The position numbers and the translations under genes were made by a program. 64,000 bases of DNA from Ypsolopha sequella (lineage: Eukaryota; Arthropoda; Insecta; Lepidoptera; Ypsolophidae), in contig OW203997.1 in NCBI GenBank assembly GCA_934047225.1, forward strand, positions 7,364,417 to 7,428,416. The letters are read 5' to 3'. Positions within the stretch are counted from its first letter, which is position 1. Every line of letters begins with the position of its first letter. Below are positions 22,149 through 32,593 of this stretch, in pieces. The notes beneath the pieces were generated by a model. The model was not told the origin of the DNA. It was given only the letters and a program-made list of their open reading frames with translations, and did no database searches.

Positions 22149-22370
22149 CTTGAATTAAAACACTTGTACTTGTAGTTTTTTGTGTTAACTCCCAACCGGT
22201 TTCGGATTTTACTCCATTTTCAAGGGAAGATCTTAATTAAAATATTTTACATGACTCCAGGAACTAGCTCTGAGCAACGTAAACAATGATAATGTGACAA
22301 GTGTTTTAATTCAAGATGTGTTTCAAGTTTCACCATGTGCCGACAATCGCAAGTATAAATTTTGTTAAAC
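22149..22370. mobile_element. Foldback element with ribozyme-like loop
   Basis: A perfect 19-bp inverted repeat (CTTGAATTAAAACACTTGT, 22149-22167; complement at 22297-22315) encloses a hammerhead-like motif at 22187-22230. The adjoining 22316-22370 (complement TTATACTTGCGATTGTCGG) recurs as a discrete 57-bp insertion at 35378-35434. No ORF is present. Confidence 0.55.
22187..22230 (-). other. Hammerhead-like motif
   Basis: The minus strand reads CTTCCC, TTGAAAA, stem-loop, GAA, ACCGGT, T, GGGAGTT. CCC/GGG plus the neighbouring bases can form stem I. ACCGGT is a perfect palindrome. The core box deviates from CTGANGA. Confidence 0.35.
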
Positions 22371-23713
22371 CTCAATCTACTAAAAGTATTAAGTCCCTCG
22401 GGCTGATACTTATCTCGGCCAGAGAATCAGTCTGGCCATACAACGAGGTAACGCTGACAGCCTGCTAGGTACTCTCCCGCACAACGGCAGCGACCTTGAT
22501 ATAATTTTTTATTTAGTTTAATTTAAAATATGATTTAGCTTTAATTTTTTTTTTGTTATGTATTTGATTGATTAAATCTTTTAAAGAACTTCCCAAAAGA
22601 GACGTACCTTCGGAAATTAAGAAATATGTATGCTATTTTACAAAGTTCAAAACCTACTGTGAGTTTTGTTTGGATATCTCTAATTTTATTTTTATTGGAA
22701 AGTTTCTTTGGGGAAAGTTGTTCAGTTCAATTACCAGAATTTGGTTTCATTTAAAGACTTGTCCTTTAATACCCAGTATAAATAATGCTTAAAAATATAT
22801 TAGATAAGCTTAATGTTTTATTCATTTTAATGTTACCAGCTTGAACATTAACAGTATCAAGTCCATGCGATCTTTTGAAATCTTATAAATAATAGTTAAT
22901 TGATAAGTTTCACAAAGCCAACCTAAAAACAATTTTAACTCAAATTTATGTAAACAAATTGCTATCAAATTCCAAGTAATATTTAATAAAGCCAGCAAAG
23001 CAAAACTATTTCTGAAACTCACATGTGCAAAGCTCGAAAGTTTTCAAAGTTTAATCTTTACCACAAAGGTCGTCATCTGCTAGCGATAACTGCATCTAAA
23101 GCTAGCGCCACCAAAGAAGCCTCCAAAGTCTTTATTTAAGTTGGAATATGAGCTAAAGTGCCTAGACTCATGGGACTTTTAGTGGTAAAGACTTTGACTC
23201 AGACCGCTAACTGAATCAAACGTCTGCCAAGTCTGCAATTAGGGTTCCGTTCAAACATCTGCCAAAGGAATTATGGGTCCGTCTGTGTCAGGAGCAGCCA
23301 AGAATACTCGTAAATAACGTTGTTTGGTGTTTGTTGTTATGAAATGGACACGGTTATTGCTATCTGATTTTGTTTGTGTTAAAAAATAACTAGCGCTGTT
23401 GCGATTTTGACGGATTGTAAGGTTTTGTCAATACGTCCAAGGCAAAACTCAAAACAACTGAGAACTTCACTGGGAGCTGAAAAAAGGTAAAATCTTTGAA
23501 GACTTTACGGTCTAGAAAATGTTTGTGGTATATCAAATGTACTCGTGATATGTGAAAATTTATGTGGTAAGTCAAATGAAGCGTATTTATTTGTTTAATA
23601 CATCCACATTAAGGCGCTACGGAAAAAAATTGACAATTTCAGAACTTCTATATCTACTTTGTTAAATAATGTATAATTTTGAGAAAATAGTATATTATAT
23701 TTGGAATCTTCCT
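22371..23713. other. Unassigned AT-rich stretch
   Basis: 23050-23220 contains loosely symmetric text (CTTTACCACAAAG ... TAGTGGTAAAGAC), possibly a decayed foldback. No coding block is supported. Confidence 0.35.
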
Positions 23714-24025
23714 CTAGGGATCTGTTAAAACAGAAACGCGATTGGAGAATTTCGGTTCGATAGAAATATTTATTGAAATGAGGTCTTTATCGACACCAAT
23801 TCCCCTGGTTTCACAATTTAGAATGACATATGGACTGCAATTATATTTTATTAGATGGGTTTTAATAGTATCTAGGACCTGGTTAAACGAAATTTTGATA
23901 GCATTTTTAGCACATTTTATATTAATAAAAAACCGACTTTTTGCTACTTTTCCACGAATCCGTCCCTCTCGCACTGAGGGTTTTTTCGCATATGGAGTAC
24001 AGAGACGCTAAAACTTTTGCATATC
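23714..24025 (-). repeat. Dispersed repeat with conserved short frame (pair with 63060-63490)
   Basis: On the minus strand the translation contains REGRIRGKVAKSRFF and IKTHLIKY. The plus-strand copy at 63.1 kb has REGRIQGKREKSWFY and VKTHLIKY. Both end in CATATCGCCTTAA text. I recognise no protein family. It may be a repeat with an incidental frame. Confidence 0.4.
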
Positions 24026-24199
24026 GCCTTAAAGGAACCATCAGTAAATATGCATAACATACACTTGACAGACTTTAAATTTAACTTTTGATATCTTTAA
24101 AAATAAAATCTTTAAACCACTCACACACTCACTCATCACGATATCTGCGGAATAATAGAGTCTACTAGACTGGAAGTTTTATCTTATATTCATTATATA

Positions 24200-24459
24200 C
24201 AACGTGTAACAGAAAGGTGTAACCATATTTGAAGAGCATATTCAGTAATTGGTATAGAACAACTTTTACTATGGAGACAAACCTGAAATATCAAAAAAAA
24301 ATCTGCCCTTCCATACATTTCGGCCGAGCGGCATTGCATTTTTCTATGAAACAGTACTTTTTTTTTTGAGATACATGTTTTGTTCCATAGTAAAAGTTGT
24401 TCTATACCATTGACTGAATAAGCTCTTCAAATATGGTTACACCTTTCTGTTACACGTTG
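24200..24459. mobile_element. CAACGTG foldback element
   Basis: The terminal inverted repeats start CAACGTGTAACAGAAAGG and extend about 85 bp, including ATATTTGAAGAGC and CAACTTTTACTATGGA. The loop has CCTTCCATACATTTCGGCC. Sister copies are at 53089-53252 and 62737-62971. The flanks are TATA-rich. Confidence 0.75.
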
Positions 24460-25153
24460 GATATATAAAATAATATGCCGTAAAACAGGTTGTTCAATAT
24501 TGTAAAAAAATGCTAGTTTTTATATATTATACTTAAGTCACATATTTTTATTTTACTCTTTTTCTAGGTGGTTCTGATTGGTACATCCAAATTCATACTG
24601 ATGACTCCTTGAGTGATCAGAACCAATGTTTACCGTATTTCGGGAAATATAAAAAATATATTTCTACCCCTATATTTGCTCAAGCCTGAGCACGATCAGG
24701 GTCGTCCTGTATAGCAAGAATAAAATTATTTGTGAATTTTGTTAAAAAGGACATTAAACCTTATTAATGACTGCTTACTAAGTCTCCAGTATGAACTTAG
24801 CTATATCAGTCAAAGTCAGCTTATAAACTTCTTTTTGAATGTGAGATTCACTTCAACGAATAATACCTTCACAATATCCATCATGTCACGTTCAAACAAA
24901 ACTCGACCTTATCGTCTGAAGCAGCTGCTGCAGTCGAGTTCAATATCGCATCCAACATTGAGGTTTAAATTAGATTTTATATGAAACTTGGTTGAGCTAG
25001 GTTGCGGCTATGCTAGTACGTTGTCTGGAGAATATAAAATTCTAGATGTCATTCGGAATTCCATTTGTTTTATTGTTACTGAGGAACTTTTCAGTAAATC
25101 CTTGTGAAATTGTATGTAGGAGACGTAAACATATTGGGACAATAATATTGACA
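24460..25153. other. Flank of the errantivirus insertion
   Basis: 24585-24630 (CATCCAAATTCATACTGATG, GTGATCAGAACC) resembles arms of the foldback at 50194-50407. The rest is unassigned. Confidence 0.35.
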
Positions 25154-25157
25154 CGTT

Positions 25158-25469
25158 TGTTACGTCGAGGACTATGTCCCTACCGACTCCAACAGCCATC
25201 ACACCACCAAACAGATTGTGCAACCGTTCGAGTTGCTGACGCATCATCGACCGACATATTAAAAGGGTATTTCACCATCCAAGACGCCGCCTTCATGCTA
25301 ACATCGCGACAGCGGGAGGTCATACTCTGATCATCGGGATCACTAAGATATAAGTTTAATGTAAGATAGATATCATAAGAATTGTAATCACACATCGATT
25401 ACATATTTAAGTAAATCCTCTTCCGACTTTCTTTTTAAAAACCCTCGCCGACGGTCAACTCCCGTAATT
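25158..25469 (+). repeat. 5' LTR
   Basis: It runs from TGTTACGTCGAGG to CCCGTAATT. The AATT end directly followed by GGCGCAG matches the errantivirus 17.6-group layout, where the primer site overlaps the last T. No clear TATA box is visible. Confidence 0.93.
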
Positions 25470-25485
25470 GGCGCAGTCAGGCTGT
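25469..25485 (+). promoter_or_regulatory. Primer binding site, tRNA-Ser type
   Basis: TGGCGCAGTCAGG starts at the last base of the LTR. TGGCGCAGTC is the sequence complementary to the tRNA-Ser 3' end used by the 17.6/297/TED group. Confidence 0.75.
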
Positions 25486-25858
25486 AGGGTAGTCGCGGTT
25501 AGTGTTAGTCTCACATCGACTACACTAATTATCGTCTTCACGTCGCTTCTACCACTCTACGAACCTACGGAGGCCGTCCAAAGGAGCAGAGAGATCCCTC
25601 CAGACATTGACGGATCGAAGATCTCAACAGAAAGCCAGAAGGGAAGATTAAGAATGATCAGCTCATCGTGAGTACCTAGATAATAAGCATTTCCTATTGG
25701 TTGTCTATTTCCTACACCACCCTTTCCATCTTAGTAAATACTTTTTTTTTAATTAAAACTCTCATAAATTTTTAAAAGTGTTCCAATTAAATTAGTTTTT
25801 TGGCTTTAGTGAAATAAAAAGCAACAAAATTTTTTTCCCACGCCCAAGTAGGGGTATT

Positions 25859-27145
25859 TTGCCCAATAGTCGTTCCGCGATTCGACAAGCTCTTAGGGAC
25901 GAAAATCGTCACCTAGATTTATTATCAGCACTTGCAGATATAGAAGAAGAAAGTTCAAACATGACGAACGATGGTAATATTCCTTCGGATGAAAATCCTG
26001 TAGCAGCATCTACCCAGTCAAACATGATAGATAGCATATATAAGGCATTACGATTGGTACCTGAATTTGATGGAAACTCTAATGTTCTTATAAGATTTCT
26101 AAAAATATGTGATCAATTGGTCCTGACTTATGCTAAACCAGCCCCCGGGAACGAGTTATCAAATTACTCGCTTCTTAACGGAATTTTAAACAAAATTACG
26201 GGACCCGCCGCACGCACTTTAGCTACAAACGGCACCCCCAGTGACTGGAATAGCATTAGAGCAGCGCTGATTAACACGTTCTCTGACCACAGAGATGAAT
26301 CCGCTCTTTACACCGATTTGTCCCTGCTATCGCAAGGCAGAGATACTCTGCACATATTTTATGAACGTGTGCAAAATCTGTTAAGCACAATAATGACGTA
26401 CGTATCGTTACATGACTCTGTCGAAACGACAGTCGAGGCTAAAAGAACTTTATATAGAAAGTTAGCCTTACAAACCTTTCTAAAGGGCTTACATGAACCA
26501 CTTGGCTCAAGAATTCGATGCATGAGACCAGAGACGCTTGAAAAAGCTCTGGAATATGCCCAAGAAGAACTTAACATACTTTATTTACAGAACAAAAATA
26601 TTCAATCTGTTTCAATGACAGCTAATTCGAATAAATTTAATTTTAGCCAGCAACTGATCCCTCAAATGCATCAAACTAAAGTTAATCCCCAGCAGCAAAC
26701 TTTATCCCCACAACCCCCGACTTATCGACCAGCCTACCAAGGTGTGTCAAAGACTCAGCAAATGTTTAAGGCCCTACCACGTTCAAACATGAGCACAGGT
26801 TTTAAAATAACACCACGTGCATTTCAATCCCAACAGCCCCAAAGACAATTCAACAGTAACCAGATAAGACCCATGAGTGGAGTTAGCTACCCCCGTGCAC
26901 GCACTCTTCCACCAACACCACAAAACCCACCCCCTACACGAGAAATGAACGTTAACGAAGTGATGTATAACAGTTGTGATTATCCTGACATTGACTACAA
27001 CCAACCCTTGGAACAACCCTCCACTATGACCTATTATTATGACGACGGGTCGACCGACGAACAAAGTTATAACATAGAAGAAATACCGCACGAGCAATCA
27101 GAATCGGATTTTTCCAAGATTCAGACTTCAACTGCCCCCGAATAG
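25859..27145 (+). CDS. gag: Errantivirus gag
   Basis: An open frame of 428 codons ends TAG at 27145. The first ATG lies at codon 35 (25961). The frame is open upstream from a TTG at 25859, so the true start is unclear. Errantiviruses can also reach gag or env by splicing. The N-terminal two-thirds is helical and charged and would form the capsid-like part. From about residue 255 to 360 it is rich in Q, P, T and N. The C-terminus is acidic. No CCHC zinc knuckle is present, which is usual in this group. Gag forms the cytoplasmic particle. The frame overlaps pol in the -1 frame at its 3' end. Confidence 0.85.
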   Translation: MPNSRSAIRQALRDENRHLDLLSALADIEEESSNMTNDGNIPSDENPVAASTQSNMIDSIYKALRLVPEFDGNSNVLIRFLKICDQLVLTYAKPAPGNELSNYSLLNGILNKITGPAARTLATNGTPSDWNSIRAALINTFSDHRDESALYTDLSLLSQGRDTLHIFYERVQNLLSTIMTYVSLHDSVETTVEAKRTLYRKLALQTFLKGLHEPLGSRIRCMRPETLEKALEYAQEELNILYLQNKNIQSVSMTANSNKFNFSQQLIPQMHQTKVNPQQQTLSPQPPTYRPAYQGVSKTQQMFKALPRSNMSTGFKITPRAFQSQQPQRQFNSNQIRPMSGVSYPRARTLPPTPQNPPPTREMNVNEVMYNSCDYPDIDYNQPLEQPSTMTYYYDDGSTDEQSYNIEEIPHEQSESDFSKIQTSTAPE

Positions 27146-30100
27146 AATTAAATATTCAAAATAAAAAGCAGCTTCCTTACATTCAGATACAAAACCCACC
27201 CTTAAAACTACTTATTGACACAGGTGCAAATAAATCATTTCTTAGTCCGGAAGCCACAGAAAAATTCTACCCTGATACACCCTTAAACTATGACCCTTTT
27301 CTTGTCTCCAACATTCATGCGACTACAAGAAATGACTATTCAATGTTAATTCCTTGTTTTTACGAATTTAACGAAACAAGACCGATAAAATTATTCATAT
27401 ACAAATTTCACGATTATTTCGACGGACTTATTGGTATCGACTTATTAGAGCAGTGGCAAGCTAAAATCGACTTAGGATCAAAACAGCTTTTGACACAGTT
27501 TGCAACGAACCCAATTCATATGTATGAATCACGACAGAGTATCAACTTACTTGAGACTATTGTTCCCGCACAGTCCACTAAACTAATTAGAGTGCCGATT
27601 AATATTCCCAAAGGTGAAATCTCCATAGACCATCAAACGATTTCCAGTTGTATTATAAACGAATGTCTGTCTACAGCTAGTAATAGCCGAGCTTACGTGG
27701 AAGTATTGAACCCTACCTGTAACGACATTATATTTTCATTGACTGAACCGATAAACGCACATATTTTTAGCGAACAGACTATTACAAGTACAGACTGTAT
27801 GACTGACCGAATGAACAAAGTTTTATCGAAATTGCGTACGAAGCATTTAAATGAAGAGGAGAGAATTAATTTGGTTAATCTTTGTAAACAATACTCTGAT
27901 GTATTTTACGTAGAGGACGAATGTTTAACATTCAGCAACCAAATTAAACACCGTATCCGAACAACTGACGAAATTCCAGTTCACAGTAAGACTTATAGAT
28001 ATCCGTACGTGCATAGAAAGGAGGTACAGTCACAAATAAAAAAAATGTTAGATCAAGGTATAATTAGACCCTCCACTTCAGCATGGAGTGCTCCAATTTG
28101 GATAGTACCAAAAAAAGCAGACGCATCGGGTAAAGTTAAATGGAGACTAGTTGTTGACTTTAGAAAACTCAATGAGAAGACTATAGATGATAAATATCCC
28201 ATCCCTAACATCAACGACATCCTAGACAAGCTAGGAAACTGCCAATACTTCACTTCCTTGGACCTAGCTAGCGGATTTTACCAAATCGAGACCGACCCAC
28301 GTGACATTCACAAAACAGCATTTAACGTTGATTGTGCGCCCGGGCACTTTGAATTTATGCGCATGCCAATGGGACTTAAAAATTCTCCATCTACGTTTCA
28401 GCGCGTAATGGACAATGTCCTCAGAGGTCTGCAAAATGAAATTTGCGTAGTCTATCTTGATGACATTTTGGTATTCTCGACCTCATTACAAGAGCATATA
28501 GTCAATTTAGGCAGAGTACTAGACCGTCTAAGGGAATCTAACTTTAAAATACAGATGGATAAGTCTGAATTTCTTAAGAGAGAAACACCATTCTTAGGTC
28601 ACATCATAACACCAGACGGAGTAAAACCAAATCCCGATAAGATTGAGGCTATTAAAAAATATCCTATCCCAAAAACATCTAAACAAATCAAAGGATTTTT
28701 AGGTCTTTTAGGTTATTACAGACGATTCATACCAGATTTTGCTAAATTAACAAAACCCTTGACTGCTTGTTTAAAAAAGAATATGAAAATTAAACTGACT
28801 TCTGATTACATTAAATGCTTTGAACATTGTAAGACTCTTCTGACTAACGACCCTATTTTACAGTACCCAGATTTTTCAAAGGACTTTATTTTGACAACAG
28901 ACGCATCGAATTTTGCAATTTCAGGTATACTGTCACAAGGAATAATAGGCTCTGACAGGCCTATAGCCTATGCGTCAAGGACCCTAAATGAAAGCGAAAT
29001 AAAATATTCAACCACTGAGAAAGAGCTATTGGCAATAGTATGGGCAACTAAATACTTTAGACCATACCTTTTTGGCCGTAAATTCCAAATTGTAACTGAC
29101 CATCAGCCTTTAAAATTCCCATTAGACACTATGACAGAGACCAACTGCCGAGTTTCTAGATGGAAAATGAAACTAGCAGATTATAATTATAAAATGGTAT
29201 TCAAAAGTGGTAAAAATAACACAAACGCCGACGCCCTTTCCAGAATTCAAATAAATAATGAAGAAATGGCTTCTATGGTAGTTAACATTTCTTCCTCATC
29301 ATCCGAAAGAACGTTGACAGCACCTGACGACCGAGCATTTATTAGTGCCTCATCTACTGACACAGCACCAGACAACGAACCTTTGAGAAGCCCATCGTCC
29401 ACCCTAACAGCACACTCAGAGTTATATATTTTAAATGAAACACCATTGCACGAACCATTACCAGCGGAAACTGTGCATACAAGTTTGGAAAACCCCATAG
29501 TTAACATACCAATTTCCGAAGATCCCTTGAACAAATTTAAAAAACAGTTAGTATTAAAAATCGTAAATCGTCCACCCAGAGAGAAATCTATAATAATCAA
29601 GCCTTTTGACACGTTCCGAAAAGTCACTATAGAAATATCACAAGATTCATTCGAACATGATTTAATTAACGCCATAAAAAAACATGTTGACCCTAAAACC
29701 CGAACTGCTATATTAGTGCAGCCCTTAGAGAAAATGTACAGCATCGTACCAGTTATACAAAAAACTTTTCAAAGCTCTTCAATGAACCTGATTCTTGTGA
29801 AACATGAACTTGAAAATATCTCAGATTACTTAATTCAGCAAGACATCATAAGAAAATATCATGAGGGAAAAACAAACCACCGCGGTATTAATGAAACATA
29901 TTTATCTCTATACCATCGGTATTTCTGGCCAAAAATGAAAGAATGTGTAACAAAATTTATAAGTAACTGTAACGTTTGCAGTTGTGCAAAATACGACCGT
30001 AATCCAATACGCCCTGAGTTTCAAATTGTCCCTCCACCCACAAAACCGTTTGAACTAATACACGCAGACGTGCTTACAATCGAAAACGAAAAATACCTAA

Positions 30101-30906
30101 CTATCATTGACGCATTTTCGAAATTTGCACAAGCTTACCGAATGTCCGATTGTACAGCCCCTAATATAATAAAATCAATTTTGACGTTTTGTTCTCATTA
30201 TTGTTTTCCGTTAAATCTTACAACCGACAGGGGTACGGAATTTACAAATCAAATTGTATCAGAATTCCTGAAATTACATAAAATAAACCATCATTTCATT
30301 GCAGCTCACTCCCCTAACGAGAACGGTATGATAGAACGTTTCCATAGCACTTTATTAGAACATATCAGACTTTTAAAAATAGTACATAAAAATGAATCAG
30401 CTGAAAATTTAGTACCTTATGCTCTCATAGCATACAATAGTTCAGTACATAGTATGACAAAATGTAGGCCATTTGACTTAATTACAGGACATTTTGACCC
30501 ACGCGATCCAACAGACTTAAATTTGACTGAGAGAATATTACAACAGTACTTACACGATCATCGGAATAGAATGGAAACAGTATATGAAATTATTCATAAC
30601 TCATCAAAAGCTGACCGCGAAGCATTGATGACGCGACGGAACAGTGATAGAGAACCTGAAATAAATTACGACCCAGGCCGAGAAGTATATATAAAAAACC
30701 CGTTAGCAGACAGACAAAAACTCGCACCCCGGTTTACTCGCGACACGGTAACCTCCAACTTACCGATTCACATATATACGTCTCGAAAACGCGGCAAAAT
30801 TGCTAAAAACAGACTGAAACGACCTTTAAAAAATAAGGACAATGACTTGTTACAGGTACCTTCTAATCCTGATGACCCTGGCCCAAGCACAAGACATCCG
30901 ACTTGA
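27073..30906 (+). CDS. pol: Errantivirus pol: protease, RT, RNase H, integrase
   Basis: The -1 frame relative to gag is open from 27073; the first ATG is at 27343, but expression by -1 frameshift is expected. In order: aspartic protease LLIDTGANKS (catalytic D at 27217); reverse transcriptase with VVDFRKLN, GLKNSPSTFQR and YLDD at 28453-28464; RNase H with TTDAS (about 28894) and DALSR; a spacer rich in S/T/P; then integrase with an HHCC finger (H near 29878, CNVC) and a core D (30067), D (30226), E (30334) with the D35E spacing of Ty3/gypsy. The length is normal for the family. No stops or frameshifts were seen, so all enzymatic motifs are intact. It overlaps env by 65 bases. Confidence 0.93.
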   Translation, partial: HRRNTARAIRIGFFQDSDFNCPRIELNIQNKKQLPYIQIQNPPLKLLIDTGANKSFLSPEATEKFYPDTPLNYDPFLVSNIHATTRNDYSMLIPCFYEFNETRPIKLFIYKFHDYFDGLIGIDLLEQWQAKIDLGSKQLLTQFATNPIHMYESRQSINLLETIVPAQSTKLIRVPINIPKGEISIDHQTISSCIINECLSTASNSRAYVEVLNPTCNDIIFSLTEPINAHIFSEQTITSTDCMTDRMNKVLSKLRTKHLNEEERINLVNLCKQYSDVFYVEDECLTFSNQIKHRIRTTDEIPVHSKTYRYPYVHRKEVQSQIKKMLDQGIIRPSTSAWSAPIWIVPKKADASGKVKWRLVVDFRKLNEKTIDDKYPIPNINDILDKLGNCQYFTSLDLASGFYQIETDPRDIHKTAFNVDCAPGHFEFMRMPMGLKNSPSTFQRVMDNVLRGLQNEICVVYLDDILVFSTSLQEHIVNLGRVLDRLRESNFKIQMDKSEFLKRETPFLGHIITPDGVKPNPDKIEAIKKYPIPKTSKQIKGFLGLLGYYRRFIPDFAKLTKPLTACLKKNMKIKLTSDYIKCFEHCKTLLTNDPILQYPDFSKDFILTTDASNFAISGILSQGIIGSDRPIAYASRTLNESEIKYSTTEKELLAIVWATKYFRPYLFGRKFQIVTDHQPLKFPLDTMTETNCRVSRWKMKLADYNYKMVFKSGKNNTNADALSRIQINNEEMASMVVNISSSSSERTLTAPDDRAFISASSTDTAPDNEPLRSPSSTLTAHSELYILNETPLHEPLPAETVHTSLENPIVNIPISEDPLNKFKKQLVLKIVNRPPREKSIIIKPFDTFRKVTIEISQDSFEHDLINAIKKHVDPKTRTAILVQPLEKMYSIVPVIQKTFQSSSMNLILVKHELENISDYLIQQDIIRKYHEGKTNHRGINETYLSLYHRYFWPKMKECVTKFISNCNVCSCAKYDRNPIRPEFQIVPPPTKPFELIHADVLTIENEKYLTIIDAFSKFAQAYRMSDCTAPNIIKSILTFCSHYCFPLNLTTDRGTEFTNQIVSEFLKLHKINHHFIAAHSPNENGMIERFHSTLLEHIRLLKIVHKNESAENLVPYALIAYNSSVHSMTKCRPFDLITGHFDPRDPTDLNLTERILQQYLHDHRNRMETVYEIIHNSSKADREALMTRRNSDREPEINYDPGREVYIKNPLADRQKLAPRFTRDTVTSNLPIHIYTSRKRGKIAKNRLKRPLKNKDNDLLQVPSNPDDPGPSTRHPT

Positions 30907-32572
30907 CAGCCTTGACGACGGACCTGGCATACTTCCTTTTAAATTAGGCCCTACGAAAATAATATCCCACTACCATACATTCCTACAAGACATTGACATT
31001 ACGATAATACAAAGACATGTTGACACTGCAAAAACTGAATTAACTAACGTTGCAAATGACATAAGTAACAAGAGCTTTTCACTGTTTAAGTATCAAATAG
31101 TTCACCTTTTTAGCAAACTAGAAAAAATTTCAGCACAGTTGGACACTTTCAGATCAAAAAGAGCGAAACGTGGTTTATTTAACCCCCTGGGAAGCTTTGT
31201 AAAAAGTATCACGGGAAACCTAGACTACAGCGATGCTTTGCGATATGAAAGTCTATTAAAAACTTTGCAAGAAAATGACCAAAAGCTTTCGAATAATTTT
31301 AATCACCATATTACTTTATTTAAAGAAATAACCGACCATCAAACTCAAGTACTAAATAATCTTACCTACAACCAGTTGAAATTACAAAGGGCCGTATCAA
31401 GTTTTATAAACATGACGATTAAAGATAACAACCAAGTAGGTATCTTTGCGCAATTCTCGCAACTTTTTGCTATAATTAGCGAAAATGTGCAAGAACTATT
31501 TTTAGAAGTAATGAGATTAGAAAATATATTAGCTTTTAGTCGCACAGGCACTTTGCACCATTCTATTTTATCAGTTAGGGATATCACTAGCATAGTTAAA
31601 AAGTTAAATGCACTTTACTCGCACGATCAAGTTTTATCGTTAGACACTAGGTATTATTATGATCTTATTAGTTTAGGCTCATATTTTGTAGGAGATAAAA
31701 TAGTAATCATCCTTAAAATTCCCATTACATCCCCGAACTCATACACTCTTTATAAGCTCTGCCCAGTACCTAATAAAAATCATAATGTCATCCTTCCTCC
31801 GTTTCCTTTTATGGCAACCAATTCCCAGGAATTTGCTTACATAGAGGCTGAATGCCCGAAGATCGACGCATGGTACATCTGCAAGCAACAGCTCAACCAC
31901 CAGATCCGAAATCAGCGCGACTGTATTCATCGACTAATATTTCTACAAGACCTTGATGAAACATGCAACCCTACGTCTATTTCTTTATCTAAAGAAGCCT
32001 TGATGGAGCTAGATGACCAACACTACATTCTGTCATTCCCAAAACCATTGAAAGTGCAGCTAAGTTGCAGACAAGAATACCACCACATTCTGGAAGGAAG
32101 TTACATTGCAACAATTCCTCGAAACTGCAGTATAAAGACGCCGAGTTTTACCATAATCAATTTCAATGACCAAATTCGCGGACAAGCTGTTGAAATCACG
32201 ACATTTCCACGGTCAAACATGCTGATTAAATCATCTTCTGAGAATAAAGCACCTGAGTACAAGTTCATGACAATTGACTTGAATAAGTTGCACAATATTC
32301 AACAACAAGTTACAATGGAAATACCTACGAACCTGCAATCTTTCGACACAAGGACTACCTACCGTACAATCATTCCACTGTATGCAGTGATATTGCTGAT
32401 TATAACTTTCATCACTATATTCTACATACGAAAACGAAACCATAAGATTAAAACTGAGCGGAATCCTGGACTGAAACTTACGGATGCTAAAGAAGCTAGC
32501 ACATCATCTCAAACTCCGGCAACTATCGAAGATAAGAAAGCCGCAATATTTGCATTAGACATAGGCAAATAG
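30842..32572 (+). CDS. env: Errantivirus env (F-like envelope glycoprotein)
   Basis: The 576-codon frame starts inside the pol end. It has an N-terminal hydrophobic segment (YLLILMTLAQA) acting as signal peptide, a furin-type site RAKR at residues 107-110, and a following GLFNPLGSF fusion-peptide-like start. This is the pattern of errantivirus Env and baculovirus F proteins. A coiled or helical heptad-like region follows, then several cysteines in the ectodomain. One membrane anchor lies at about 508-530, followed by a basic KRNHK stop-transfer and a tail of about 40 residues. The ORF is uninterrupted. Expression is expected from a spliced mRNA; TTGTTACAG at 30848-30856 could be the acceptor. 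Confidence 0.9.
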   Translation: MTCYRYLLILMTLAQAQDIRLDSLDDGPGILPFKLGPTKIISHYHTFLQDIDITIIQRHVDTAKTELTNVANDISNKSFSLFKYQIVHLFSKLEKISAQLDTFRSKRAKRGLFNPLGSFVKSITGNLDYSDALRYESLLKTLQENDQKLSNNFNHHITLFKEITDHQTQVLNNLTYNQLKLQRAVSSFINMTIKDNNQVGIFAQFSQLFAIISENVQELFLEVMRLENILAFSRTGTLHHSILSVRDITSIVKKLNALYSHDQVLSLDTRYYYDLISLGSYFVGDKIVIILKIPITSPNSYTLYKLCPVPNKNHNVILPPFPFMATNSQEFAYIEAECPKIDAWYICKQQLNHQIRNQRDCIHRLIFLQDLDETCNPTSISLSKEALMELDDQHYILSFPKPLKVQLSCRQEYHHILEGSYIATIPRNCSIKTPSFTIINFNDQIRGQAVEITTFPRSNMLIKSSSENKAPEYKFMTIDLNKLHNIQQQVTMEIPTNLQSFDTRTTYRTIIPLYAVILLIITFITIFYIRKRNHKIKTERNPGLKLTDAKEASTSSQTPATIEDKKAAIFALDIGK

Positions 32573-32577
32573 TTGCT

Positions 32578-32593
32578 CGTTCTAGAGGGGAGG
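32578..32593 (+). promoter_or_regulatory. Polypurine tract
   Basis: AGAGGGGAGG directly precedes the TGTTACG start of the 3' LTR, as required for plus-strand priming. Confidence 0.85.

Noticed and set aside
25180..25395. 71-codon minus-strand ORF present twice (also 32616-32831)
   Set aside because: It is the complement of the two identical LTRs, so the match is explained by LTR identity and not by a gene.
29247..29744. 165-codon minus-strand ORF
   Set aside because: Shadow of the pol spacer/integrase region; codon pattern follows pol.
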